This document shows positions 13,279 through 20,771 of a stretch of DNA of 25,689 nt, piece by piece. The position numbers and the translations under genes are program-made. A model generated the notes under the pieces. It saw only the letters and a list, made by a program, of their open reading frames with translations. It was not told the origin of the DNA and made no database searches. Each line of letters opens with the position of its first letter. Within the stretch, counting starts at the first letter, position 1. The stretch lies in NCBI GenBank assembly GCA_964367845.1, contig CAYIYW010000008.1, positions 1 through 25,689 on the forward strand. The letters are read 5' to 3'. The DNA comes from JAHFLV01 sp964367845. GTDB taxonomy: Bacteria > Patescibacteriota > Minisyncoccia > Phycocordibacterales > DATGWK01.

Positions 13279-13307
13279 ATTATACTACTATTGTGTTTTC
13301 GTGTCAA
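13279..13307 (-). promoter_or_regulatory. Full-consensus sigma70 promoter of the DGR target
   Basis: TTGACA (13307-13302), a 17-bp spacer and TATAAT (13284-13279) match the consensus at all 12 positions. It sits just past the pgk stop and about 140 bases upstream of the target ATG. Confidence 0.85.
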
Positions 13308-13337
13308 GCACCGGCTTGCCCCGCGACAAAATATTCA

Positions 13338-14501
13338 TTATTCCTTATCTTTTATCGCCTCAATGCCTGGCAGTGTTTCATTCGCCAAAAAATCAAGCAT
13401 CGCTCCGCCGCCGGTAGAAACAAAAGTGAATTTATCCAGCAACCCGACTTTTTTTATGGCCGCCACGGTGTCTCCCCCGCCGATGACAGATTTGGCATTG
13501 GCCTTTGCGATGATTTCCGCCGTTTTTTGTGTGCCTTCAAAAAAACCGTCCTCGCAATTTCCGAGCGGACCGTTCCAAAGGATAAATTTTGCCTGCGACA
13601 CAAGCCCGCCAAGCTGAATCAGCGACCGGGGACCGACATCCAAAATTTTTTCATTGGAGTTGACATCTTGAACAGATTTAACCTTCTGTCCGCGGCCGGC
13701 GACGTTGCCGCTGGCCACGACGACATCGGTCGGAATAAAGACCTTTTGGGTTTTTAAAAGTCCGGATAAATTAAAACTTCCTTTCGAAACAACCGACTGT
13801 CCGACTTCAAAATTAAGTTCCTTGAAAAAGTTGTTCGCCAGCGCCCCGCCGACAAAAATAAAATCGGCATGGCTCAAAAATTTTTTAATCAACGGCAGTT
13901 TGGTCTCAAACTTCGCCCCGCCGAGAATAAAAAGAAACGGCCGGTCCGGTTCAAAGGCCTGGCTCAAATTTTTCACCTCCCTCGCAAACACCGTCCCGAC
14001 ATAACTCGGCAATAACTTCGGCACTCCGACGATTGAAGCATGGTTGCGATGAGAAACGGAAAAGGCCTCGTTCACGTAAATGTCGCCCATGGCCGCCAGT
14101 TTTTCGGCAAAATTTTTGCTGTTTAGAGTTTCACCTTTGTTTGAGCGAACATTTTCAAAAAGAACGACCTCGCCGTCTTTCATTTTTTCTAAAATGCTCT
14201 TCGCCGCGACCGTGAAATATTTGTCGCTAAAAATTACCGGGATTTTCCGCTCGTTCAGATGGTCGGCAACTGGCTTAAGCGACTCACCACCTTTCCCTTC
14301 AATATGACTCACGATAATAACTTTCGCGCCGGCATCCCGTAAAAGATTTACCGTCGGAATGGCCGTTTGAATTCTAAAATCGTCGGCAACTTTGCCCCTA
14401 ACGATGGGCACGTTCAGGTCAAGACGCAAAAGAACGCGCTTGCTTTTGATGTTCTTTAATTGATTTATGCTTTTTAATTGCATTTGGGGTTTGACTTTCA
14501 T
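13338..14501 (-). CDS. pgk: Phosphoglycerate kinase
   Basis: This glycolytic enzyme transfers phosphate from 1,3-bisphosphoglycerate to ADP. The 387-residue protein is of near-normal length. Family blocks are present in order: RVLLRLDLNVPIVRGKVADD (substrate loop), VVLFENVRSNKGE, YVNEAFSVSHRNHASIVGVP, FILGGAKFETKLPLI, ILWNGPLGNCEDGFFEGT, and the nucleotide-binding GGGDTVAAIKKVG and FVSTGGGAMLDFL. It follows the triose-phosphate isomerase gene on the same strand after 65 bases, so the two are probably one operon. The first ATG (14501) lies inside a palindrome that could hide it in an mRNA hairpin; a second in-frame ATG at 14483 (MQLKSINQLK) is an alternative start. No Shine-Dalgarno is evident for either. 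Confidence 0.95.
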   Translation of the reverse strand: MKVKPQMQLKSINQLKNIKSKRVLLRLDLNVPIVRGKVADDFRIQTAIPTVNLLRDAGAKVIIVSHIEGKGGESLKPVADHLNERKIPVIFSDKYFTVAAKSILEKMKDGEVVLFENVRSNKGETLNSKNFAEKLAAMGDIYVNEAFSVSHRNHASIVGVPKLLPSYVGTVFAREVKNLSQAFEPDRPFLFILGGAKFETKLPLIKKFLSHADFIFVGGALANNFFKELNFEVGQSVVSKGSFNLSGLLKTQKVFIPTDVVVASGNVAGRGQKVKSVQDVNSNEKILDVGPRSLIQLGGLVSQAKFILWNGPLGNCEDGFFEGTQKTAEIIAKANAKSVIGGGDTVAAIKKVGLLDKFTFVSTGGGAMLDFLANETLPGIEAIKDKE

Positions 14502-14565
14502 TAGTGGTCAAAGAGGAGACCTCGCAGGAGAGCGCAAGCGGTCTCCGAAGTGGCAACTAATGAAA
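14496..14565. repeat. Intergenic palindrome covering the pgk start codon
   Basis: Outer arms TTTCATTAGT (14496-14505) and ACTAATGAAA (14556-14565) are perfect, as are inner arms GGAGACC (14515-14521) and GGTCTCC (14540-14546), with 9 mismatched bases between. In the tpiA-pgk mRNA the outer pairing would include the pgk ATG. Confidence 0.75.
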
Positions 14566-14566
14566 A

Positions 14567-15334
14567 TCAATTTGCTGAATCAACGATGTTCATAATCTCC
14601 TTAAACTGAACGGGGTCTAAACTCTGCCGACCGACCAAGAGCCCGTCTGCATGACCGTTGCCGATGATGTCTTCCGCGTTTAGCGCGCTGACCGACCCGC
14701 CGTAAAGCACCGGCACGCTCTCGGCATAGTCGCGGCCGAGCATTTCCGAGATGATTTTTCTGATGTAAAGAAGCATTTCGTGCATGTCCGCTCCTTTCAT
14801 GACTTCCTGTTCGCTCTTGCCTATCGCCCAAACCGGCTCATAGGCGATAACCAGATTTTCAACGTAACGCTTTTGAACGCCGGCCAGCGCCGAACTGATT
14901 TGGTCTTTCACAAAACCCAAATAATTGCCCTGATTGTCACGCTCTTTCTCGCCGATGCAAAGAATAACCGTGATTTTTTCACGCAGGGCCGCCAAAACCT
15001 TTTTATTAATCATCGCCGATGTTTCGCCGAGCTCGCGACGCTCCGAGTGGCCGATAATCGCGTGCGTTCCGCCGGAAGCCACGACCATTGAAACGCCCAA
15101 CTCGCCGGTATGTGGCCCGTTATTTTGCCAAAAAACATCCTGAACGCCAACTTGGACTTTTGAGGTTGAAAGTTTTGCGAGATTGCCGAAAAAAATGGCC
15201 GGCGGGCAAACAACTGTCCGTGTGCGTTTAAGTTTTTCGCTCGCCCGCCGAATCGCAAGGAAAATCGTCCTGGCCGTTTCAGGCGATTCGGGATTCATTT
15301 TCCAATTGGCGACAATGATGCGATCAGATTTCAC
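14567..15334 (-). CDS. tpiA: Triose-phosphate isomerase
   Basis: This enzyme interconverts dihydroxyacetone phosphate and glyceraldehyde 3-phosphate. The 255-residue protein has the standard length and catalytic residues: Lys12 in ANWKMN, His96 in IIGHSERR, Glu166 in AYEPVWAIGK (loop 6), and the phosphate-binding VLYGGSV and ADGLLVG blocks. The start is GTG at 15332-15334; no ATG fits better. The TGA stop comes exactly where the family usually ends, which supports TGA as a true stop in this genome. pgk follows on the same strand. A long perfect-looking hairpin lies 20 bases upstream. Confidence 0.95.
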   Translation of the reverse strand: MKSDRIIVANWKMNPESPETARTIFLAIRRASEKLKRTRTVVCPPAIFFGNLAKLSTSKVQVGVQDVFWQNNGPHTGELGVSMVVASGGTHAIIGHSERRELGETSAMINKKVLAALREKITVILCIGEKERDNQGNYLGFVKDQISSALAGVQKRYVENLVIAYEPVWAIGKSEQEVMKGADMHEMLLYIRKIISEMLGRDYAESVPVLYGGSVSALNAEDIIGNGHADGLLVGRQSLDPVQFKEIMNIVDSAN

Positions 15335-15354
15335 GAAAATTGTTTAGATTATTG

Positions 15355-15423
15355 GGTGTGGCGGGCAATAATGTTTTTCTGGGCACCCTTTGGCCCATTC
15401 AAAACATCATTGCCCGCCACACC
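15355..15423. repeat. 69-bp near-perfect palindrome upstream of tpiA
   Basis: Two 23-base arms (15355-15377 and 15401-15423) are complementary at 22 of 23 positions, around GGTGTGGCGGGCAAT. The 23-base centre has a further TGGGC/GCCCA stem. It fills the gap between the end of the pilin operon and tpiA. No T-run follows on either strand, so a classical terminator is unlikely although it could still halt transcription or stabilise mRNA ends. Confidence 0.85.
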
Positions 15424-15440
15424 AGAAAATTGTAACACAA

Positions 15441-16988
15441 CTAAATTTCCTCCCATGAAATAGTCGTGTATTGGTCGGAGGTTAACGGGAAACTCGGCGG
15501 CGGGCCATACAGAAGGTTTGCGTCGTATGTGATATTTCGCACGCAATATCCGCTTCCGATATAGCCGATTGAACCGCCGCAGTTATAGTTTGACCCAGTC
15601 CATGTAAAGCCATATCGCTGACTGGTGGCAATCATGCCGTAGAGAGTAATTTGCTGGCGACGATATTCATAATTACTGCCACCGCTCCGGCAACTCGTGC
15701 CGTAATAGTAGCGGCCGACACGACCGTTTTGAGCCAAAAGAGCGGCGTCAATATCAAGAACATCGGCGCTAAAAAGGCCGACATTGATGTTATTTTGGGA
15801 TATCAAAGCGATAACGTCTCGGCCGTCGGTGTATGTGTAGTTTATGTTCGCATTAACGGTGATGCTCGTTCTGGTTGACGAGTTGTCCGGAAATCTTCCC
15901 GACGCAACAGTTACCCGAGTATCGCTAATCGTCCCCTCAACCCAGACATGGTCTTCCATAAAGATGAGACCGTTTGCGGGAATCGGATATGTGCCGATGA
16001 GAGTCAGCGCACTGCCGCCCGTGCCGATACTCCATGTTCCCCAACCGGTTTGATTTTGACTGTTAGAACAACCGCTCGGTGGCGACCGAAGATTATTTAT
16101 TCTGTAAACAGTAAAAGTATCCGTTCCGCTCACGACCGAATTAAAAATTAATTTGTAACCAAGCGCTCCCGAACCGGCAAAATATCGCCCGCTTGCTTGA
16201 GCGTCGGCTTTTATTTGAGCGAGGTCATTCGTCAAACCGACAAAATCAACATCCGCAACTGGAAACTGACGGCCGGACTCAAAAACATCGGTTCGGATTG
16301 GCACGGGAGTTGTCGGCGGCGCTTCAAGTGGCCGAAAAGCGTCGTTTACTCCCGTGGCTGGTGGAACATTGACATGAGTATGAACGCCGAATTCGTTTGC
16401 CCCCGAATGGTCGGGGTCGTTGTAATCGGGTTTGGCGCTACTGACAATATTATGGGCGACGCCATCAAAACGAATACCGCCGTTTGAGTGAATCGGGCCG
16501 AAGACCTCCGTGCCCTGCCCGAAGCGCATATCGCTGTTTGAAACAAAAGCGAATTTGGCAAGTGAAGGAATGGCCAAAACCGTTTTGATTGTTCTGGCGA
16601 CTGACGAGTCCTCAATGATTTCTCCTGTTGATTCAATGGCAACGATTGTTGAACCGGCCGGCGGCGGCGTGATGTTAAGCGTAAACGAGCCGATGAGCAC
16701 ATCGTCTTTATCATAAAAATCATGGGCATACGGCCCCGGCTGTCCGGTGCCGTCGGTGAAATCACTGGGCGCGTGAGCCAGATGCCAACGGTAATAATCA
16801 ACACCGGCTTCCGCGATTTGAATGGCTTTTTCCTTGAGCACGGACGACCGAGCGACTTTGAGATTCGTGCCGGCCCAGACCACCAACGCGCTGATTATTA
16901 CGATGGCGATAGAGCCGAAGATGACCGAATGAATTATCATGAATCCGGTTTTCGTCTGAAAATTTTTGCGGAAAAATTTTGAATTCAT
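15441..16988 (-). CDS. PilX-like pilus-associated protein with large C-terminal domain
   Basis: The 515-residue protein has one N-terminal membrane helix (about residues 17-41, FMIIHSVIFGSIAIVIISAL) followed by KEKAIQIAEAGVDYYRWHL, typical of PilX-type minor pilins. The large exported part has FGPIHSNGGIRFDG, LIFMEDHVWVEGTISDTRVT and VIALISQNNINVG, which resembles the beta-helical domain often fused to such proteins in Gram-positive-like and CPR bacteria. Its start codon directly abuts the stop of the previous gene, so translation is probably coupled. It is the last gene of the pilB-pilC-pilin block. It may prime or cap the pilus; the exact role is inferred from the position and N-terminus. 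Confidence 0.85.
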   Translation of the reverse strand: MNSKFFRKNFQTKTGFMIIHSVIFGSIAIVIISALVVWAGTNLKVARSSVLKEKAIQIAEAGVDYYRWHLAHAPSDFTDGTGQPGPYAHDFYDKDDVLIGSFTLNITPPPAGSTIVAIESTGEIIEDSSVARTIKTVLAIPSLAKFAFVSNSDMRFGQGTEVFGPIHSNGGIRFDGVAHNIVSSAKPDYNDPDHSGANEFGVHTHVNVPPATGVNDAFRPLEAPPTTPVPIRTDVFESGRQFPVADVDFVGLTNDLAQIKADAQASGRYFAGSGALGYKLIFNSVVSGTDTFTVYRINNLRSPPSGCSNSQNQTGWGTWSIGTGGSALTLIGTYPIPANGLIFMEDHVWVEGTISDTRVTVASGRFPDNSSTRTSITVNANINYTYTDGRDVIALISQNNINVGLFSADVLDIDAALLAQNGRVGRYYYGTSCRSGGSNYEYRRQQITLYGMIATSQRYGFTWTGSNYNCGGSIGYIGSGYCVRNITYDANLLYGPPPSFPLTSDQYTTISWEEI

Positions 16989-17678
16989 TTATAGATTATC
17001 TTTTAGATTGCGCGGCGTAACTTGGGATGTGATGAGGAGTGGAACGGCCGACATTGAGGATTTGCGCGAAAGCAGTATGTTGATTTTAACAAGTTTTACA
17101 TCCGAAATATTGACCGGAATGGATAGCGGGGTTGAAGTCCCCGCGTAATTCGTATCGTAGTATTCAAAAAACGGTGTGCTTGTGCTGTTTGCAATACTGG
17201 AAGCGACGGTCGTAATCACGGCGGAACCGGCGTCATAGACAAGAGGAACGCCGGCTGGTTTAATGACGCTTTTCAAAACCTTTTCTCCCTGAATATAGTA
17301 GCGAACTTGTTCCTTAAGCGGTTCCGTGTCAATGTCGGAAAAAAAAGTTATTGACGAAGTGGCAGCGACGGCAATCGGATACGCTCCCAAGCTTGACGGG
17401 GACATTTCCCTCATTTCTGAAACCATTCTGGTGATTGCCCGACGACCTTCCATCTGGGCGCCCAGGTCGGCTTGAATGTAGGAATTGAAAGAAAAAATAT
17501 CCTTTCCGAACAAACCGATTAAAAGAGCGAGAGCGGTGAAAATGGCAATTGACACCACGAGTTCAACAAGGGTAAAGCCGCGACTGAAACGAGGTTTGTT
17601 GTCGCGACGAGTAAAAATGTGCATGGGGGTTTTTATTGGGCAAATTTTCATGGGTTTTTTGTTTGGGCAAATTTTCAT
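16989..17678 (-). CDS. Type IV pilin-like protein (PilW/GspJ-like)
   Basis: The prepilin signal is clear: RFSRGFTLVELVVSIAIFTA, with cleavage expected between Gly and Phe and Glu at position 5 of the mature protein. The rest (about 195 residues) is a small exported pilin domain with the EGRRAITRMVSEMREMS segment seen in PilW/GspJ types. The start at 17678 is chosen because its ATG overlaps the previous stop as ATGA. That gives a 33-residue leader, long for a prepilin. It arises from two 27-bp tandem repeats, each starting with an in-frame ATG, so starts at 17651 or 17624 are also possible and would leave shorter leaders. The protein belongs to the pilus operon and should be a minor pilin. Confidence 0.85.
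   Translation of the reverse strand: MKICPNKKPMKICPIKTPMHIFTRRDNKPRFSRGFTLVELVVSIAIFTALALLIGLFGKDIFSFNSYIQADLGAQMEGRRAITRMVSEMREMSPSSLGAYPIAVAATSSITFFSDIDTEPLKEQVRYYIQGEKVLKSVIKPAGVPLVYDAGSAVITTVASSIANSTSTPFFEYYDTNYAGTSTPLSIPVNISDVKLVKINILLSRKSSMSAVPLLITSQVTPRNLKDNL
17625..17678 (-). repeat. 27-bp tandem repeat carrying in-frame start codons
   Basis: Units 17678-17652 and 17651-17625 match at 23 of 27 bases, both starting ATGAAAATTTGCCCAA, and a third ATG follows at 17624. Each encodes MKICPxKxP. Gain or loss of a unit would change the prepilin leader by 9 residues without a frameshift. Confidence 0.8.
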
Positions 17679-19462
17679 TGAGGCAAAAGCAAGACCTCTT
17701 CTTGTTGCCATGAACCGCCGACGCTGACTTGTGCTGTATACGCCTGATAGTTTCCATGTTTAACGACCATGTCGTATGTTCCGGAAGAAAGACCGGTGAA
17801 CGCGACTTGGCCAGGCGGGACGCAAAGTGAAGAAAAAGTCGCGGAGATGCCTGAAATGTTCGGAGTGAAAGTCGTGCTGGCCGTGCCTAAATAAAGTTTG
17901 TATCGTAAAAACTGACTGCCGTTATGAATTGTGTTTATGTCCGATGTAGCCGAGCCGTAAAAACTGTCGGCCAAACCGTTCGGTCCGACAAAATTCCATG
18001 TCTCACCGTCATTGTTCGTCGCGATTTGCATCCGAACGCTGTCGGCGCCGGCCGCCGGTGGCTGGTCAGCCGGCAACCAAAATAATTGATGGAAATTGCT
18101 CACGGAGCCGGTGTCAAATGTTGAGGAAGTCAGAATACCGCTTGGGTCATAAACCCCGAAAGAACCATTGAGTTTGATTTCACCCGCCGGATTATTCGCG
18201 TCTATGTTATTTGATGAAAAATATCTTGTCGGGTCTGTCGTCGTCGCTTGTCCTCCCCCGCCAGACCAATCGGTCTGATTGATAAATCCTCGTTCCGTAA
18301 CGAGCATTTCGGTATAACCGTCGCCGACTAGTTCAACCGCCGCGTTTGAGAGAGGCAAACCGGTTGAAGCGTCCTTCACGACGACCAAAAGAGTTGACGG
18401 GTTTTTGGGCGCAACTATAAATTTTACATTTTGCTCGCTGTCTTGGGGCAAAGACACGGGAAAAAGCGGATTCATACCGATAAGGTCGTATGCGCCGTCG
18501 GTAAGCGTAATCGGATAAGTGTCCCATTCCATATTTGACGCTATTTTCTGGCCAGAACCGTTTGTAACGAGGTTTTGTTCGTATTTCAAAACATCGGGAC
18601 TCGTGCCGATAAGTTTTGTACCTTTTAAATTAAAGTCAATTGAACCGACCGCCGTGCACGATTGGCTCATGCTTGAAAAATTCATCGTGCTGACCTTGTC
18701 AATGACAAAACTGATTTGGGTAACTTGTTGAACAACCACGGTGGCGTGTGGTTTTGTCGGATTTGGGTTCCCGACTGCACCCGGAGCGGCCGTTTCATCC
18801 GTTGTAAAACCGGACTTAGTAACGCTGATTTCATAGGCATTTACACCGGGCGGGGCGTCCACAATCTGGAGCATGCCGTTTACATTGGTTGAGTCGTCAA
18901 TCACAATCGGCGTAGACGGCTGATTGTTTTCCACGTGAACCAGAGCATCCGGAACCGGCTGGCCGTTGGCGTCAAAAACCCGCACAAAAAGAGCACCATT
19001 CGTTGACTGGCCCTCAAGATTTTTTGGCCCGACCCGCGTGTTCACGAAAATTGGCGTGAAATTTTTGCAGGCAGGACAATCAATTTCAATTTCAACCAAC
19101 CGCGAATCGGCCGGCGAAAGGTCGTTTGGATTGCCACCGATTGTGCCGTCAAACGGGTCGTCAATGTTTCTGATGGTGGTAGTGGCGATGAATGAAAAAC
19201 CGCTTCGCAAAAAGGTCTCGGTGCGCAAAAGCACACCGTCGGGAATCGCCCCCGAAATGCCGACGTCTTCATAGGGCAGATTGCGAACGAGTTCAAATCT
19301 TTCATTGGCCAAATCCATCGCGATAATTTTTGCTCGCGAGGCCGAAATGACGGTAAGCACGGTCGTAAACGCTCCGTAAATTCCCGTGGCAATGACAAGA
19401 AACAGGGCGATGCCGACCAGCATCTCCACAAGACTGAAACCCCTAGTTTTTTTATATGACAT
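17675..19462 (-). CDS. Large pilin-like protein with carboxypeptidase-regulatory-like domains
   Basis: A class III signal peptide opens the protein (KKTRGFSLVEMLVGIALFLV, cleavage expected Gly|Phe). The mature part is about 585 residues, far larger than normal pilins. It contains two or more beta-sandwich modules of the carboxypeptidase-regulatory (CarboxypepD_reg-like) type: NGALFVRVFDANGQPVPDAL and TLLVVVKDASTGLPLSNAAV, each followed by a gly-rich strand, plus a last copy near GQVAFTGLSSGTYDMVVKHG. Such folds suit a tip adhesin. The ATG at 19462 (MSYKKTRG) is preferred; one at 19474 adds four residues. It overlaps the pilC stop by 11 bases and the next gene by 4 bases, so the block is one coupled operon. 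Its adhesin role is inferred. Confidence 0.85.
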   Translation of the reverse strand: MSYKKTRGFSLVEMLVGIALFLVIATGIYGAFTTVLTVISASRAKIIAMDLANERFELVRNLPYEDVGISGAIPDGVLLRTETFLRSGFSFIATTTIRNIDDPFDGTIGGNPNDLSPADSRLVEIEIDCPACKNFTPIFVNTRVGPKNLEGQSTNGALFVRVFDANGQPVPDALVHVENNQPSTPIVIDDSTNVNGMLQIVDAPPGVNAYEISVTKSGFTTDETAAPGAVGNPNPTKPHATVVVQQVTQISFVIDKVSTMNFSSMSQSCTAVGSIDFNLKGTKLIGTSPDVLKYEQNLVTNGSGQKIASNMEWDTYPITLTDGAYDLIGMNPLFPVSLPQDSEQNVKFIVAPKNPSTLLVVVKDASTGLPLSNAAVELVGDGYTEMLVTERGFINQTDWSGGGGQATTTDPTRYFSSNNIDANNPAGEIKLNGSFGVYDPSGILTSSTFDTGSVSNFHQLFWLPADQPPAAGADSVRMQIATNNDGETWNFVGPNGLADSFYGSATSDINTIHNGSQFLRYKLYLGTASTTFTPNISGISATFSSLCVPPGQVAFTGLSSGTYDMVVKHGNYQAYTAQVSVGGSWQQEEVLLLPQ

Positions 19463-20675
19463 CAACAAGAGCATAAATCGGCGAGAGCATTGAGACGGCG
19501 AAAAAACCGACGGCGATACCGATGAAAACCATAAGAAACGGCTCTATTACCGTTGAAAGGTCTTTGGTTTTTTGCTCAACCTCGTTTTCATAATAAATCG
19601 CGATATTCTCGTACATTTTGGAAAGCTGACCGGTTTCTTCGCCGATATTGGTCATTTCACCGACAAAAGCCGGATAGAGTTTTTCTTCAGCCATAAATAC
19701 GGCCGAAAGCGGATTGCCTTTTTCCACCGCTACCTCGGCCTTTTTTAGAATCTCTTTATAAAAAACGTTTTGCACGACATCGCCGGAGATTTTTAGAGCA
19801 ACCAAAACATCAACGCCGGCCGAAAGAAGCGAGGCGAGAGTTCGCGCGGTCCGTGCCGAGTTGGCTTGTTTGACAATCGTCGCCACAATCGGCAAACGCA
19901 GGACTAGCGCGTCAAGCGTTCGTTTGCCGACGGCTGTTTTTCGCCAATACATAAATGAAGCCACGATAATCACCAGCGTCCCCAGCGAAAGAAAAATGTT
20001 GTTTTTCAAGAAATCCGAAAGACCGATGACGATTCTGGTCATCAAGGGCAGTTGAACATTCAGCTCCTTAAAAACGCCCGAAAGAGTCGGCACGACCAGA
20101 GTGAGCATGAGAAAAGTAATTGCAATCATTATGCAAATGATTATCGCCGGGTATATCATGGCTCCGCGAATTTTTTTTGTCAGGAGATAGGCCTTTTCAA
20201 GCTGACTGCCGACGGCCTTGAGCGAAGCGGTCAAACTGCCCGACTCCTCGCCGGCCTTTACCATTGAGACAAAAAGTTCCGAGAATGTGTTTGTGTGCTT
20301 CCCCATCGCCAACGAAAGCGACTCGCCTCTGCCGATGCTCGCATTCAAATCAACGAGAATCGTCTTGAAAACCACGCTTCTGGTCTGTCTTTCCATAACC
20401 GAAATCGCCCGAGTCATCGGCAAACCGGCTTCAATCATGACGCCCAGATTCTTGGCAAACTGGACTTTGTCGGTCATTTTTACCTTGTTCAAAAAACCCA
20501 AAAAGGCCGGCATTTTCAAAGATTTTGAGCGCGCCCCCTTTGCTTCTTCAACATGAGTAACCGTTCCGCCCTCTTTTCTTATCATTTCATATAAAGCAAA
20601 TTTATCCGTCGCCTCTTTCTCGCCTTCGTATTTTTCCCCGCCTTGGCGAACCGCTTTGAATTTAAATTTTGTCAT
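19452..20675 (-). CDS. pilC: Type IV pilus inner-membrane platform protein PilC
   Basis: This 407-residue protein matches the PilC/GspF platform, which sits in the inner membrane under the growing pilus and works with the PilB motor. It has the two repeated GspF domains: the first with FAKNLGVMIEAGLPMTRAIS and GEESGSLTASLKAVG, the second with ARTLASLLSAGVDVLVAL and NIGEETGQLSKMYENIAIYY. Each is followed by membrane helices (about 170-195, 222-245 and 380-400). It lies 96 bases downstream of pilB and overlaps the following pilin gene by 11 bases. No PilT retraction ATPase, PilM-Q or prepilin peptidase is encoded in the window. Confidence 0.93.
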   Translation of the reverse strand: MTKFKFKAVRQGGEKYEGEKEATDKFALYEMIRKEGGTVTHVEEAKGARSKSLKMPAFLGFLNKVKMTDKVQFAKNLGVMIEAGLPMTRAISVMERQTRSVVFKTILVDLNASIGRGESLSLAMGKHTNTFSELFVSMVKAGEESGSLTASLKAVGSQLEKAYLLTKKIRGAMIYPAIIICIMIAITFLMLTLVVPTLSGVFKELNVQLPLMTRIVIGLSDFLKNNIFLSLGTLVIIVASFMYWRKTAVGKRTLDALVLRLPIVATIVKQANSARTARTLASLLSAGVDVLVALKISGDVVQNVFYKEILKKAEVAVEKGNPLSAVFMAEEKLYPAFVGEMTNIGEETGQLSKMYENIAIYYENEVEQKTKDLSTVIEPFLMVFIGIAVGFFAVSMLSPIYALVDVI

Positions 20676-20771
20676 TTGTTTTGTTAAAAATTTTCGGAAG
20701 TTTGGAAATTTGGAAATTTTTTGTCCGCTTGCCCGCTCAAAAACCGGTTACAAGAGCGGATTTGTCGCCAG

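Noticed and set aside
12300..13300. CRISPR array or transposon ends around the island
   Set aside because: No regularly spaced repeats, transposase, or terminal inverted repeats with target duplication could be found by eye.
15355..15423. Rho-independent terminator
   Set aside because: The stem is much longer than usual and neither strand has a T-run after it.
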